Shown in pieces: positions 9,156 to 17,745 of a stretch of 64,000 nt of DNA. How positions within the stretch are numbered: position 1 is the stretch's first letter; each line of letters starts with the position of its first letter. The notes below the pieces were generated by a model, which searched no databases, was not told where the DNA came from, and saw nothing but the letters and a program-made list of their open reading frames with translations. Both the position numbers and the translations under genes were made by a program. The DNA is taken from NCBI RefSeq assembly GCF_000719135.1, contig NZ_JOEK01000006.1:124001-188000 (forward strand), written 5' to 3'. The stretch is from Streptomyces avicenniae. GTDB lineage: Bacteria > Actinomycetota > Actinomycetes > Streptomycetales > Streptomycetaceae.

Positions 9156-9173
9156 ACTTAGGTAAGCCTAAGT
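9156..9173. promoter_or_regulatory. Iron box (DmdR1/IdeR-type operator) of the heme oxygenase gene
   Basis: ACTTAGGTAAGCCTAAGT is a perfect inverted repeat (7-bp arms, 4-bp centre). It matches 15 of 19 positions of the DtxR-family consensus TWAGGTWAGSCTWACCTWA. It overlaps TTGACT (9153-9158), a likely -35 element, 65 bp before the heme oxygenase start. Repression by iron-loaded DmdR/IdeR is inferred. Confidence 0.75.
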
Positions 9174-9238
9174 AGACACCATGGCGGGGCGCGGCGACGT
9201 GTCGCGTTTCCGCCCGGTTGTCTCTTCCGGAGGTCCAC

Positions 9239-9919
9239 GTGTCCGCACTCCCCGCCGCGCCCGCGCCCACCGCCGTCCCGTTCTCCGTCCAGATCCGGGA
9301 GACCTCCCAGGCCCAGCACACGCAGGCGGAGTCCTCCGCCTTCATGAGCCGGCTGCTCGGCGGCGAGCTGGGCGTCGCGGCGTTCCGCCGCTACACCGAG
9401 CAGCTGTGGTTCGTGTACCGGGCGCTTGAGGGCGCGGCGGACCGGCTGGCCGGTGACCCGGTGGCGGGGCCGTTCATCCGGCGGGAGCTGTTCCGCTCCG
9501 GCGCGCTCGGCCGTGACCTGGACCATCTGCACGGCGGCGCCGACTGGCGCACCTCGCTGCGCCCGCTGCCCGCGACCGAGCGCTACGCGGCGCGCGTCAT
9601 GGAGGTCGCGCGCGACTGGCCCGGCGGCTACGTCGCGCACCACTACACGCGCTACCTCGGCGACCTCTCGGGCGGCCAGGTCATCAGGAGCACGGCCGAG
9701 AAGCTGTGGGGCTTCGAGCGCAAGGGCGACGGGGTGCGTTTCTACGTCTTCGAGGACATCGCGAACCCGGCGGCCTTCAAGCGGGACTACCGCGACCGGC
9801 TGGACGCGATCCCGGCGGACGGCCCCGAGCGGCTGCGGATAGCCGACGAGTGCAAGCGTGCCTTCGATTTGAACACGGCGCTCTTTGAAGACCTGCTTTC
9901 CGGTGACTTTTCACGATAA
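9239..9919 (+). CDS. hmuO: Biliverdin-producing heme oxygenase
   Basis: Oxidatively opens heme to biliverdin, CO and free iron. The 226-residue all-helical protein has the proximal heme ligand His27 in SQAQHTQAESSAFM and the distal-helix signature GDLSGGQ at 141-147 (YLGDLSGGQVI). It ends in FEDLLSGDF. GTG 9239 has GGAGG at 9229-9233; a TTG at 9218 is in frame but has no better site. The iron box upstream predicts expression in iron starvation, matching the HtaA/HmuTUV locus 30 kb away that also carries an iron box. Gene symbol is by family analogy with corynebacterial HmuO. Confidence 0.93.
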   Translation: MSALPAAPAPTAVPFSVQIRETSQAQHTQAESSAFMSRLLGGELGVAAFRRYTEQLWFVYRALEGAADRLAGDPVAGPFIRRELFRSGALGRDLDHLHGGADWRTSLRPLPATERYAARVMEVARDWPGGYVAHHYTRYLGDLSGGQVIRSTAEKLWGFERKGDGVRFYVFEDIANPAAFKRDYRDRLDAIPADGPERLRIADECKRAFDLNTALFEDLLSGDFSR

Positions 9920-9999
9920 GCGCGTTTTCCCCTTGGGTGAGCTGTGCGGGCGCGGGAGGCTGAGGTCCACTTCCGCGCCGCACCCCCGAGGAGCACGTC

Positions 10000-11316
10000 C
10001 TGGGCACGTCCATCCGCAGCGCACGCACCTCAGTGTTCTGCGTCATCACGGTCCTGCTGGCAACGGCCTGCGGCGGCTCGGGTGGCGGTTCGGCAGCGGT
10101 CGAGCCCCGGGCGGTCGGTCCGGCGAAAGGTTCCCTCACCTGGTACGCCATCAACTTCGGCCCTGAGGGGTTTCCGCAGAAGCTCATCGACGCGTTCGAG
10201 GCGAAGCACCCCGGCATCTCGGTGACCTACCAGCCCGCGCCCAACAACACCGACACCATGCGGGCGACGCTGACCACCGAGATCTCGGGCGGCTCGAACG
10301 CCATCGACGTCTACAGCGGCGACCTCGTGTGGCCCGCGCAGTTCGGCGACGCCTCCCTGGCGATGCCGCTGGACGCGCACCTCCCCGACGACTTCTGGGA
10401 CCGCTTCCCCGAGGAACGCTCCCGCACCGCCGAGTTCGACGGCGAACACCTCGCGGCGCCCCTGTACGGCGACGCCGGGTTCCTCTACTACCGCAAGGAC
10501 CTGCTGGAGAAGCACGACCTCCCCGTGCCGAAGACCTGGGAGGAGGTCGCCGAGACGGCGGCGAAGCTCCAGGACGCCGGCGACGTGCGCTACGGCTACG
10601 TCGGCCAGTGGGCGAACTACGAGGGCCTCACCGTCAACTGGACGGAGATGTCCGCCGCCGCCGGGGGCAGGACGGTGTCGGCGGACGGCGAGCGGCCCGA
10701 GATCGACTCGGACGCGAACGCGCGCGTCCTCGGCTTCATGCGCGGCATGATCGAGGACGGTGTGGCGCCCTCGGCGACCACCAGCTTCCAGGAGCCGCAG
10801 TCCCTCCAGACCTTCATCGAGGGCGACGCCGCCTTCCACCGGAACTGGGCGCACGGCTGGGGCGAGTCCAACAACCCGGAGACGTCGCACGTCGTCGGCA
10901 AGGTCGGGATGTCGCCGCTGCCCGCGTTCGAGGGCGAGGAGGGGCCAGGCCCCTCGGCGTCCGGCGGCTGGAACCTGATGGTGAACCCGCACAGCGACGC
11001 GGTCGGCGCGTCCCTGGCCTTCATCGAGTGGATGACGGGTCCTGAGGCGCAGCGCATGCTCGCCGAGAACGCCGTGCTCCCGGTGCTCAAGGAGGTGCTG
11101 CACGACGAGGACCTCCAGAAGGACAACCCGGCGCTCGCCGCCGCGGCCGACGTCCCGGTGGTCTCGCGCCCGTCCGACACGCCGCGCTACCCCCAGGTCA
11201 GCCACGGCGTCTACACCAACCTCAACGGCGCCCTGGCCGGCTCCGTCACCCCGCGGGACGCCCTGGAGGCGGCGTCGGACGAGATCAGACGAGCACTCAA
11301 CGGCCGGGCGCTGTGA
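10000..11316 (+). CDS. ABC sugar transporter solute-binding lipoprotein (apparent CTG start)
   Basis: Extracellular solute-binding protein family 1, the capture component of the importer encoded downstream. A lipoprotein signal ends in LATAC (lipobox). The mature part begins GSLTWYAINFGPEGF and carries the family block GFLYYRKDLLEKHDLPVPKT. The start is odd. There is no ATG or GTG between the in-frame stop at 9961 and GTG 10033, and that GTG lacks both a ribosome site and the basic n-region. CTG 10000 has GAGGAG at 9988-9993 and gives a proper signal peptide (LGTSIRSARTSVFC...). I therefore place the start at CTG 10000 (438 aa), with GTG 10033 (427 aa) as the alternative. First gene of a four-gene operon. 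Confidence 0.85.
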   Translation: MGTSIRSARTSVFCVITVLLATACGGSGGGSAAVEPRAVGPAKGSLTWYAINFGPEGFPQKLIDAFEAKHPGISVTYQPAPNNTDTMRATLTTEISGGSNAIDVYSGDLVWPAQFGDASLAMPLDAHLPDDFWDRFPEERSRTAEFDGEHLAAPLYGDAGFLYYRKDLLEKHDLPVPKTWEEVAETAAKLQDAGDVRYGYVGQWANYEGLTVNWTEMSAAAGGRTVSADGERPEIDSDANARVLGFMRGMIEDGVAPSATTSFQEPQSLQTFIEGDAAFHRNWAHGWGESNNPETSHVVGKVGMSPLPAFEGEEGPGPSASGGWNLMVNPHSDAVGASLAFIEWMTGPEAQRMLAENAVLPVLKEVLHDEDLQKDNPALAAAADVPVVSRPSDTPRYPQVSHGVYTNLNGALAGSVTPRDALEAASDEIRRALNGRAL

Positions 11317-11371
11317 AGACCACCGGCCGGGCGGACGCCCGCGGGCGGCGCCCCGGACACGAGGAGACCCC

Positions 11372-12451
11372 GTGAGCGACGACGTCCCCGAGGGCACGCC
11401 CCCGGCCGGTGGTCCACCGGAGGAGGACGCGGGCAGCACCGCGTACGTACCGCGCCGTGTGACCACGGGCGGCAGCACGACGGGCAGCACGACGCTGAAG
11501 GCCGCGCCGCCCGGCGGCCAGGGCCGCAGGAAACCGCGCGCCGGGCGGCACAACTCGGCGCTCGAACGCCGGTTCGCCCGGATGGGCTGGATCTTCACGG
11601 CGCCCGCGCTGGTCGTCGTCCTGGCGGTCACGCTCTTCCCGATCGCCTTCTCGGTCGCGATGAGCCTGAGCAACGTGACGGTCTCCTCCGGGGGCTTCCA
11701 GCTCTCCGGCGTCACGACCGACAACTACTCGCTGCTGCTGGGCTCGGCGCGCTGGCAGCACGCGCTGGTGTTCACCGTGCTGTACACGGTGGGCACCGTC
11801 GTCGCCGAGCTGGTGCTCGGCACGATGATCGCGCTGGTCCTGGAGCGCCTGTCCGGCAGCCGTGGCTGGATGATGGCGCTGCTGCTGCTGCCGTGGGCGA
11901 TGATCACGGTCGTCTCGGCGCAGCTGTGGGCGTACATGTACAACGGCATCTACGGCGTGCTCACGGCCCTGTCGAACGGGCTGACGGGCGAGCCGCGCCA
12001 GTTCCTCGGCACGCCGGGCCCGGCGATCCTGTCCATGGCCGTCGCGGACGTGTGGAAGACGACGCCGTTCGTCGCCATCATCGTGCTGGCCGGGCTGATG
12101 ATGCTGCCGACGGACGTCGTGGAGGCGGCCCGCGTGGACGGCGCGGGCTCGTGGACGGCGTTCTGGCGGGTGCGGCTCCCGCTGCTGCGGCCCGCGCTGA
12201 CGATCGCCGTCCTGTTCCGCATCCTCCAGGCGTTCGGCATCTTCGACCTGCCGTTCGTCCTCACGGGCGGCGGCCCTGGCGACGCGACGGAGTCCCTGGC
12301 GCTGCTGGGCTGGCAGGTCATGTTCACCAACCTGGACTTCGGCCCGGGGGCGGCGGTCGCGGCCAGCACGGCGGCGCTGGTGCTGGTGGGCTGCCTGGTC
12401 TTCCTGCGGGCGTTCCGCGCCCGCGTGGGCGACGAGGAGACCACCGCGTGA
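11372..12451 (+). CDS. ABC sugar transporter permease, MalF-type
   Basis: A 359-residue inner-membrane permease with six predicted helices after a 60-residue Gly/Thr-rich cytosolic N-terminus. The MalF-type coupling loop is DVVEAARVDGAGSWTAFWRV (the EAA motif), which docks on the ATPase. GTG 11372 follows AGGAGACCCC. It pairs with the second permease downstream. No ATP-binding gene is present in this operon. Streptomyces sugar importers commonly share the multi-use ATPase MsiK, so that is the expected energiser (inference). Confidence 0.9.
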   Translation: MSDDVPEGTPPAGGPPEEDAGSTAYVPRRVTTGGSTTGSTTLKAAPPGGQGRRKPRAGRHNSALERRFARMGWIFTAPALVVVLAVTLFPIAFSVAMSLSNVTVSSGGFQLSGVTTDNYSLLLGSARWQHALVFTVLYTVGTVVAELVLGTMIALVLERLSGSRGWMMALLLLPWAMITVVSAQLWAYMYNGIYGVLTALSNGLTGEPRQFLGTPGPAILSMAVADVWKTTPFVAIIVLAGLMMLPTDVVEAARVDGAGSWTAFWRVRLPLLRPALTIAVLFRILQAFGIFDLPFVLTGGGPGDATESLALLGWQVMFTNLDFGPGAAVAASTAALVLVGCLVFLRAFRARVGDEETTA

Positions 12452-12500
12452 GCGCCCCGCCGCCGTCCGCCCGCCGATCCGACCAGAAGGGACCCCAGTC

Positions 12501-13340
12501 ATGACGCCGGTGCCACGCCTCAAGGTGCGGTTCACGTGGGTCCACGCCGCCGCGCTGCTGATCGCCGCGTTCGTCGCCGCGCCGCTGTACTGGATGGCGG
12601 CCAGCTCCTTCAAGCCGCAGAACGAGATCGGCGCCAACCCGCCGACGGTCTGGCCCGACAGCGGCACCTGGTCCAACTACCGGGACGCGTTCGTCACGAA
12701 CAACTTCGGCACCTACCTGCTCAACTCGGCGATCGTCTCGATCACGGCGACGATCCTCGTCCTCGGGCTGAGCACCTTCGCCGGGTACGCCCTGGCCAGG
12801 CTGCCGCTGCGCGGCAAGGCGCCGGTGATGATCTCGCTGCTGATGATCTCGCTGTTCCCGACGATCGCGCTGGCCGCGCCGCTGTTCCTGCTGATGCGCG
12901 AGCTGGGCTGGCTCAACAGTTACCAGGGCCTCGTCCTCGTCTACGCGGCGCTCAACGTACCGTTCGCCGTGTGGATCCTGCGGAACTTCTTCCTGGGGAT
13001 CCCGAAGGAGATGGAGGAGGTCGCATGGGTGGACGGCGCCTCGCCCCTGCGCACCGTGCTCTCCGTGATCCTGCCGCAGGCCGCGCCCGGCGTCTTCACC
13101 GCGGCCATCTTCACCTTCACCGCCTGCTGGACCGAGTTCCTGATCGCGCTGACGCTCAACACCGCCGACAGCTACCGGACGATGCCGGTGGGGCTGGCGC
13201 TGTTCGGCAGCCAGTTCACCGTGCCGTACGGGACGATCTTCGCCGCGGCGACGGTCTCGGTGCTGCCGATCGCCCTGCTCGTCCTCGTGTTCCGCCGCGC
13301 CGTGGTCTCCGGGCTGACCGCGGGCGCCGTGAAGGGCTGA
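12501..13340 (+). CDS. ABC sugar transporter permease, MalG-type
   Basis: A 279-residue permease with six membrane helices. The MalG-type start is AALLIAAFVAAPLYWMAASS and the EAA loop is EEVAWVDGASPLRTVLSVIL. ATG 12501 has AGAAGGG seven bases before it. Third gene of the operon, ending 27 bp before the glycosidase gene, so sugar uptake and intracellular cleavage are co-expressed. Confidence 0.9.
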   Translation: MTPVPRLKVRFTWVHAAALLIAAFVAAPLYWMAASSFKPQNEIGANPPTVWPDSGTWSNYRDAFVTNNFGTYLLNSAIVSITATILVLGLSTFAGYALARLPLRGKAPVMISLLMISLFPTIALAAPLFLLMRELGWLNSYQGLVLVYAALNVPFAVWILRNFFLGIPKEMEEVAWVDGASPLRTVLSVILPQAAPGVFTAAIFTFTACWTEFLIALTLNTADSYRTMPVGLALFGSQFTVPYGTIFAAATVSVLPIALLVLVFRRAVVSGLTAGAVKG

Positions 13341-13367
13341 CCCGCACCCGCACGAGAGAGGAACGCC

Positions 13368-14957
13368 ATGCCGCCCCTGCGCAGCACCCCGTCCTGGCTG
13401 GCCGACGCCGTTCTGTACCAGATCTATCCGCAGAGCTTCGCCGACTCGAACGGTGACGGCGTCGGCGACTTCGCCGGGATCACGGCGCGCCTGGACCATC
13501 TGGCCTGGCTCGGCGTCACGGCCGTCTGGCTCAACCCCTGTTTCACCTCCCCGTTCCGCGACGCGGGCTACGACGTGGCGGACTACCTGTCGGTGGCGCC
13601 CCGGTACGGCACGGAGGACGACCTGGCCGCGCTGGTCGCGGCGGCGCGGGAGCGGGGCATCCGGGTGCTGCTCGACCTGGTCGCCGGGCACACCTCGGAC
13701 GACCACCCGTGGTTCCGCGCGGCGCGGGACGACCCGTCGGACGGCCGCTACATCTGGGCGGACGGGCAGCCGCCGCGGTTCGTCGCCTCCCCCGGCACCC
13801 GGCCCGGCAGCTACCTGCCGAACTTCTTCGACAGCCAGCCCGCACTGAACTTCGGTTACGCGCGCACCGATCCGGCCGAGCCCTGGCGGCAGCCGGTGGA
13901 CGCGCCCGGTCCGCTCGCCAACCGCGCCGCGCTGCGCGAGATCATGGACCACTGGCTGCGCCTCGGCCTGGCCGGTTTCCGCGTGGACATGGCGCACTCG
14001 CTGGTCAAGGACGACCCCGACCTGGTCGAGACCGGCAAGCTGTGGACGGAGCTGCGCGCCTGGCTGGACGAGGCGCACCCGGAGGCCGCGCTGCTGGCCG
14101 AGTGGGGCGACCCGGCCGTCTCGGTGCCCGCGGGCTTCCACGCGGACTTCTTCCTCCAGTTCGGCGGCCCCGCGAACGGGCTGCCGCTGCGCTCGCTGTG
14201 GAACAACGGGACCGGCACGGTGGACAGCCTGTGGGAGCCGCGGCAGGCGTACTTCGACGCGGACGGCGGCGGCTCGGCCGAACCGTTCGTGACGGCCTGG
14301 CAGTCCGTCGCCGCGGTGATCGGCGACCGCGGGTTCAGCGCGCTGCCGAGCGCCAACCACGACTTCTCCCGGCTCTGCTGCGGGCCGCGCACGGCCGAGC
14401 AGCTGCCCGCCGCGTTCGCGTTCCAGCTCACCTGGCCGACGCTGCCCGCGATCTACTACGGCGACGAGATCGGGATGCGGTTCGTGCCGGGGCTGCCCGA
14501 CCACGAGGGGAGCGAGCTGGAGCCGGGCTACAACCGGGCGGGGTCGCGCACCCCGATGCAGTGGGACGACTCGGCGAACGCGGGCTTCTCCACCGCCCCT
14601 GCCGACCGGCTCTACCTGCCGATCGACCCCGACCCAGGACGGCCCACGGTGGCGGCGCAGCGGGCGGACGAGGGGTCGTTGCTGCACCTGGTGCGGCGGC
14701 TGGTCGCGCTGCGGGGCGCGACGCCCGAGCTGGGCGGCGGCGGGTCGGTCGAGGTGCTGCACACCGGCTACCCGCTGGTGTACGTGCGCGGGGACCGTTA
14801 CCTGGTGGTCGTGAACCCGCGCCGCGACGCCGCGTCGCTCGCCCTGCCGCGCCCTGCGCTGGCCTCTGCGTCCCTGGTGGAGGGCTCGGGGGTCACGGTG
14901 GACGGGCGCGGCATCCGCGCGGACGGCTTCGCCTGGGCGATCCTCTCGCTCGCCTGA
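13368..14957 (+). CDS. GH13 alpha-glucosidase / alpha-amylase family protein
   Basis: A 529-residue cytosolic glycoside hydrolase of family 13, without signal peptide. The four conserved regions are visible: LLDLVAGHTSDDHPWF (region I, His kept but the usual PNH is AGH), FRVDMAHS with the nucleophile Asp, LLAEWGDP with the acid/base Glu, and SANHDFSRL with the third Asp. The N-terminus VLYQIYPQSFADSNGDGVGD is that of oligo-1,6-glucosidase and trehalose-synthase relatives. As the last gene of the importer operon it probably hydrolyses the imported alpha-glucoside. The AGH change and short domain B make the linkage specificity uncertain. Confidence 0.9.
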   Translation: MPPLRSTPSWLADAVLYQIYPQSFADSNGDGVGDFAGITARLDHLAWLGVTAVWLNPCFTSPFRDAGYDVADYLSVAPRYGTEDDLAALVAAARERGIRVLLDLVAGHTSDDHPWFRAARDDPSDGRYIWADGQPPRFVASPGTRPGSYLPNFFDSQPALNFGYARTDPAEPWRQPVDAPGPLANRAALREIMDHWLRLGLAGFRVDMAHSLVKDDPDLVETGKLWTELRAWLDEAHPEAALLAEWGDPAVSVPAGFHADFFLQFGGPANGLPLRSLWNNGTGTVDSLWEPRQAYFDADGGGSAEPFVTAWQSVAAVIGDRGFSALPSANHDFSRLCCGPRTAEQLPAAFAFQLTWPTLPAIYYGDEIGMRFVPGLPDHEGSELEPGYNRAGSRTPMQWDDSANAGFSTAPADRLYLPIDPDPGRPTVAAQRADEGSLLHLVRRLVALRGATPELGGGGSVEVLHTGYPLVYVRGDRYLVVVNPRRDAASLALPRPALASASLVEGSGVTVDGRGIRADGFAWAILSLA

Positions 14958-15003
14958 GCGGACGGCGGGGGGCGCGCCCGTGCCCCGTCCCCCGCCCCCG
15001 TTC

Positions 15004-15678
15004 TCAGACCTGTTCGGCGTCCACGGCGCGTTCGAGGGCGTCGAGGATGAGGTCGAGGCCGAAGGCGAACTCGTCGGCGTAGGCGTAGCCGGGGAGCAGG
15101 GCGTGCCCGGTGATCAGCTCGGTGAGGTGGGGGTAGGCGCCCGCGGGCATGTCCCGCAGGATGCCGTCGGCGACGGTGTCGAGTTCGCCCGCGCCGTCGA
15201 ACGGGAGGTTCAGCTCCTGGAGCAGGAAGCCGTACAGGTAGCTGTCGAGCAGGGAGAACGCGTGGGCGGCCATCGGGAGGGAGAAGCCCGCTCCGCGCAG
15301 ACAGCCGAGGACGGCGTCGTGGTGGCGCAGGGTGGCGGGCCCCGGGTCGGCGCGTGACTCCATCAGGCCGAGGGCCCAGGGGTGGTCGCGGAGTGCGGCG
15401 CGCACGGCGTGGGCCCGCTGCCGCATGGCCGTCTTCCAGGGGAGGCCGGGCGGGGGCAGCGCGATGCGGGCGAAGACGGTGTCCACCATGCCGTCGAGGA
15501 TGGCTTCCTTGCCCGGCACGTGGTGGTAGAGCGACATGGCCTCCACGCCGAGCCGGTCGGCGAGGGCGCGCATGGTGAGCGACGCGGTGCCCGACTCGTC
15601 CGCGAGGCCGACGGCCGTGCGCAGGATCTGTTCACGGTCGAGCCTCCCGCGGGGGCCCGGCTGCCGTTCGGACGTCAA
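15004..15678 (-). CDS. TetR/AcrR transcriptional regulator
   Basis: A 224-residue repressor. The N-terminal helix-turn-helix (REQILRTAVGLADESGTASL then MRALADRLGVEAMSLYHHVP, about residues 14-60) is followed by a TetR_C-type ligand-binding domain ending in FAFGLDLILDALERAV. The start is TTG 15678, with GAGG eight bases upstream. It is divergent from the NmrA-like gene, and the 101-bp gap carries two copies of a 13-bp palindrome, so it very likely represses that gene and itself. Confidence 0.9.
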   Translation of the reverse strand: MTSERQPGPRGRLDREQILRTAVGLADESGTASLTMRALADRLGVEAMSLYHHVPGKEAILDGMVDTVFARIALPPPGLPWKTAMRQRAHAVRAALRDHPWALGLMESRADPGPATLRHHDAVLGCLRGAGFSLPMAAHAFSLLDSYLYGFLLQELNLPFDGAGELDTVADGILRDMPAGAYPHLTELITGHALLPGYAYADEFAFGLDLILDALERAVDAEQV

Positions 15679-15713
15679 CTCCCCCGCCTCACTTCCGGTC
15701 CCGACATGCGCAC

Positions 15714-15757
15714 TTGACGGCCTTACGCCGTAAGCCTAGCTTCCCTTACAGCATAAG
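15714..15757. promoter_or_regulatory. Promoter with two palindromic operators
   Basis: TTGACG (15714-15719) and TAGCTT (15737-15742), 17 bp apart, form a plausible rightward promoter. The palindromes CTTACGCCGTAAG (15722-15734) and CTTACAGCATAAG (15745-15757), with centres 23 bp apart, share CTTAC...TAAG. The first lies between -35 and -10 and the second over the start point, ideal for repression by the divergent TetR. Confidence 0.6.
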
Positions 15758-15779
15758 GTCGCGGTGGGGAGGGGTCGTC

Positions 15780-16487
15780 GTGGGAGTCGGGAAGAAGCCG
15801 AGGGTCTGCGTCGTCGGCGCGTCGGGGAAGCTCGGGCGGTACATGGTCGGGCATCTGCTGGGGCGCGGGTACGAGGTCGTCGGGGTGTGCAGGGAGCAGA
15901 GCGTCGGGAAGCTGGCCGCCTTCGAGGGGAGCATGACGGTCGTGCCGGGCGCGACGGACGACCGCGAGGTGATCGGGCGCGCGGTGGCCGGGTGCGACGG
16001 GGTGCTGACCGTGCTCGTGCCGTGGGGGGTGCGGCAGTATGCGACGGGCACGGCGCAGGCCGTCCTGGACCTCGCCCCGCCGGGGGCGCGCCTGGTGTTC
16101 TCCTGCGGCTGGCACATCAGCCGTGACGGGAAGGACGTCTACGGCCCGCTGTTCCGGGCGGCCCTGGCGGTCGGCGGGGTCCTCGCCAGGTGGGCGCGCT
16201 TCGCCGACCTGCGCGACCAGGTCGAGGCGTGCCGCCGGATCTTCGCCAGCGACACGCGCTGGACCGTGGTGCGGGGCAGCGCCCTGGAGGAGGGGGAGAG
16301 CCAGGGCCTGCCCGTGTGGAGTCGGCACGTCGGCGACCCCGTGCTGCGCAGCAACAGGACGCGGCGCACCGACTTCGCGCTGTTCATGGTGGCCGCGCTG
16401 ACGGACGACGCGCTGGTGCGCGAGGCACCGGCGATCGTCGGCCGCCGGACACCGTCGGCCCTGGCGCACGGCGCCGTGGACGGCTGA
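15780..16487 (+). CDS. NmrA-like NAD(P)-binding oxidoreductase
   Basis: A 235-residue atypical short-chain dehydrogenase. VCVVGASGKLGRYMVGHLL is the dinucleotide-binding loop (GASGKLG), followed by YEVVGVCREQS. There is no Tyr-x-x-x-Lys pair, as usual in NmrA-type and related NAD(P)H-binding proteins, which may be regulatory or reduce quinones or enones. GTG 15780 has GGGGAGGGG just upstream; the frame is open 22 codons further but through the promoter. Divergent from and probably controlled by the TetR at 15004-15678. Confidence 0.8.
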   Translation: MGVGKKPRVCVVGASGKLGRYMVGHLLGRGYEVVGVCREQSVGKLAAFEGSMTVVPGATDDREVIGRAVAGCDGVLTVLVPWGVRQYATGTAQAVLDLAPPGARLVFSCGWHISRDGKDVYGPLFRAALAVGGVLARWARFADLRDQVEACRRIFASDTRWTVVRGSALEEGESQGLPVWSRHVGDPVLRSNRTRRTDFALFMVAALTDDALVREAPAIVGRRTPSALAHGAVDG

Positions 16488-16525
16488 CGCGCGCCCGGCG
16501 GACGGGCGGTCAGGCGGACGGGCGG

Positions 16526-17542
16526 TCAGGCCGGGGTGAGGACCATGCGGAAGCGGGCCTTGCCCTCCGTCATCTTCGCGAGGGCGGCCCCGGCCTCCGC
16601 CAGCGGGCGCGTCTCGATCCAGGGGTGCACGCCGTGGCGGTGGGCGAAGCGCAGCGTGTCCTGCGTGTCGAGCGCGATGCCGGAGGCGTGGGCGTGGATC
16701 GTCCGGTTGTTCTCCAACAGCGCGAGGGCGGGGATCTCCAGCGGCTCGGGGGCGATGCCGAGGGCGATGAGCTGGCCGCGCCGTCCGAGCCCCGGCACGG
16801 CGGCGGCCATGACGGCGGCGTGGTTGACGGTCGCCAGGATCACCCGGGCGCCGCCGAGGCGCTGGAGGCCCTCGGCGATGTCCTCCTGGGTGCTGTCGAT
16901 GTAGTGGTGCGCGCCGAGTTCGCGCGCGAGCGCGCCCTTCTCCTCGCCGCGCGCGACGGCGATCGTCTCGAAACCCATCGCGGCGGCGAACTGGACGCCG
17001 AGGTGGCCGATGCCGCCGAGGCCGAGGACGGCGACCGTGTCGTCGGGGCGGGCGTTGCTGCGGCGCAGCGCGTTGTACGCCGTCACGCCCGCGCACGCGA
17101 GCGGGGCCGCCTCCGCGGCCGGCATCCCCTCGGGGATCGCGGCGAGCGCGACGGCCGGGACGGTCACGGACTCGGCGTAGCCGCCGGGGTAGGCGACGCT
17201 CGGGATGCGCACCTCGGGGCACAGGATGCCGTCGCCCGAGCGGCAGGCGTCGCAGTGGCCGCAGCTGCCGCCGTACCAGCCGACGGCCACGCGGTCGCCG
17301 ACGTCCCAGCCGGTGACCAGCTCGCCGAGGGCGTCGATGCGCCCGGCGATCTCGTGGCCGGGGGTCAGGGGGAAGGTCACGCCCGGCTGCTGTCCTGCGA
17401 TGATCGCCCCGTCCGAGCCGCAGACGCCGCACGCCTCGACGGCGATGCGGACGTCCAGCGGCCCCGGCTCCGTGGTCTCCACCTCGGCCAGGGTGAAGTC
17501 CTCCCCAGGAGCGGGGATCTGCGCTGCGCGGTGACGAGCCAT
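16526..17542 (-). CDS. Zinc-dependent alcohol dehydrogenase
   Basis: A 338-residue medium-chain dehydrogenase. The catalytic zinc site is CGVCGSD with GHEIAG, and the four-cysteine structural zinc loop is CGHCDACRSGDGILC. The Rossmann loop is GLGGIGHLGVQFAAAMG. Sequence blocks resemble the cinnamyl-alcohol/YahK-like branch. ATG 17542 was chosen at MARHRAAQIPAPGEDF. Long N-terminal open extension in the same frame is codon-bias read-through, not coding. A 203-bp gap separates it from the SDR gene upstream; I see no gene there. Confidence 0.9.
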   Translation of the reverse strand: MARHRAAQIPAPGEDFTLAEVETTEPGPLDVRIAVEACGVCGSDGAIIAGQQPGVTFPLTPGHEIAGRIDALGELVTGWDVGDRVAVGWYGGSCGHCDACRSGDGILCPEVRIPSVAYPGGYAESVTVPAVALAAIPEGMPAAEAAPLACAGVTAYNALRRSNARPDDTVAVLGLGGIGHLGVQFAAAMGFETIAVARGEEKGALARELGAHHYIDSTQEDIAEGLQRLGGARVILATVNHAAVMAAAVPGLGRRGQLIALGIAPEPLEIPALALLENNRTIHAHASGIALDTQDTLRFAHRHGVHPWIETRPLAEAGAALAKMTEGKARFRMVLTPA

Positions 17543-17745
17543 GGTGTGCCCTTCGTGCCAGGGGATGCGGACCGTGCCCTCACTATCCGCACGGCGGGGC
17601 ACGGCGGGCGGCCCGTGCCGCACCGGCGGTGTCCGCCGCCCGGGGGCGTGCTCCACCCGGACGGCGCACGGGGACACGGCGCGTGGCGGCCGTACCGTGG
17701 AGTTGTGGCGGAGAGCGACGCCGACACCGACGGCGTCGGGCCGGG

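Noticed and set aside
12324..14762. An 812-codon minus-strand frame opposite the permease and GH13 genes
   Set aside because: Antisense shadow with Arg/His/Gly/Gln-rich composition; the plus-strand genes have full motif sets and ribosome sites.
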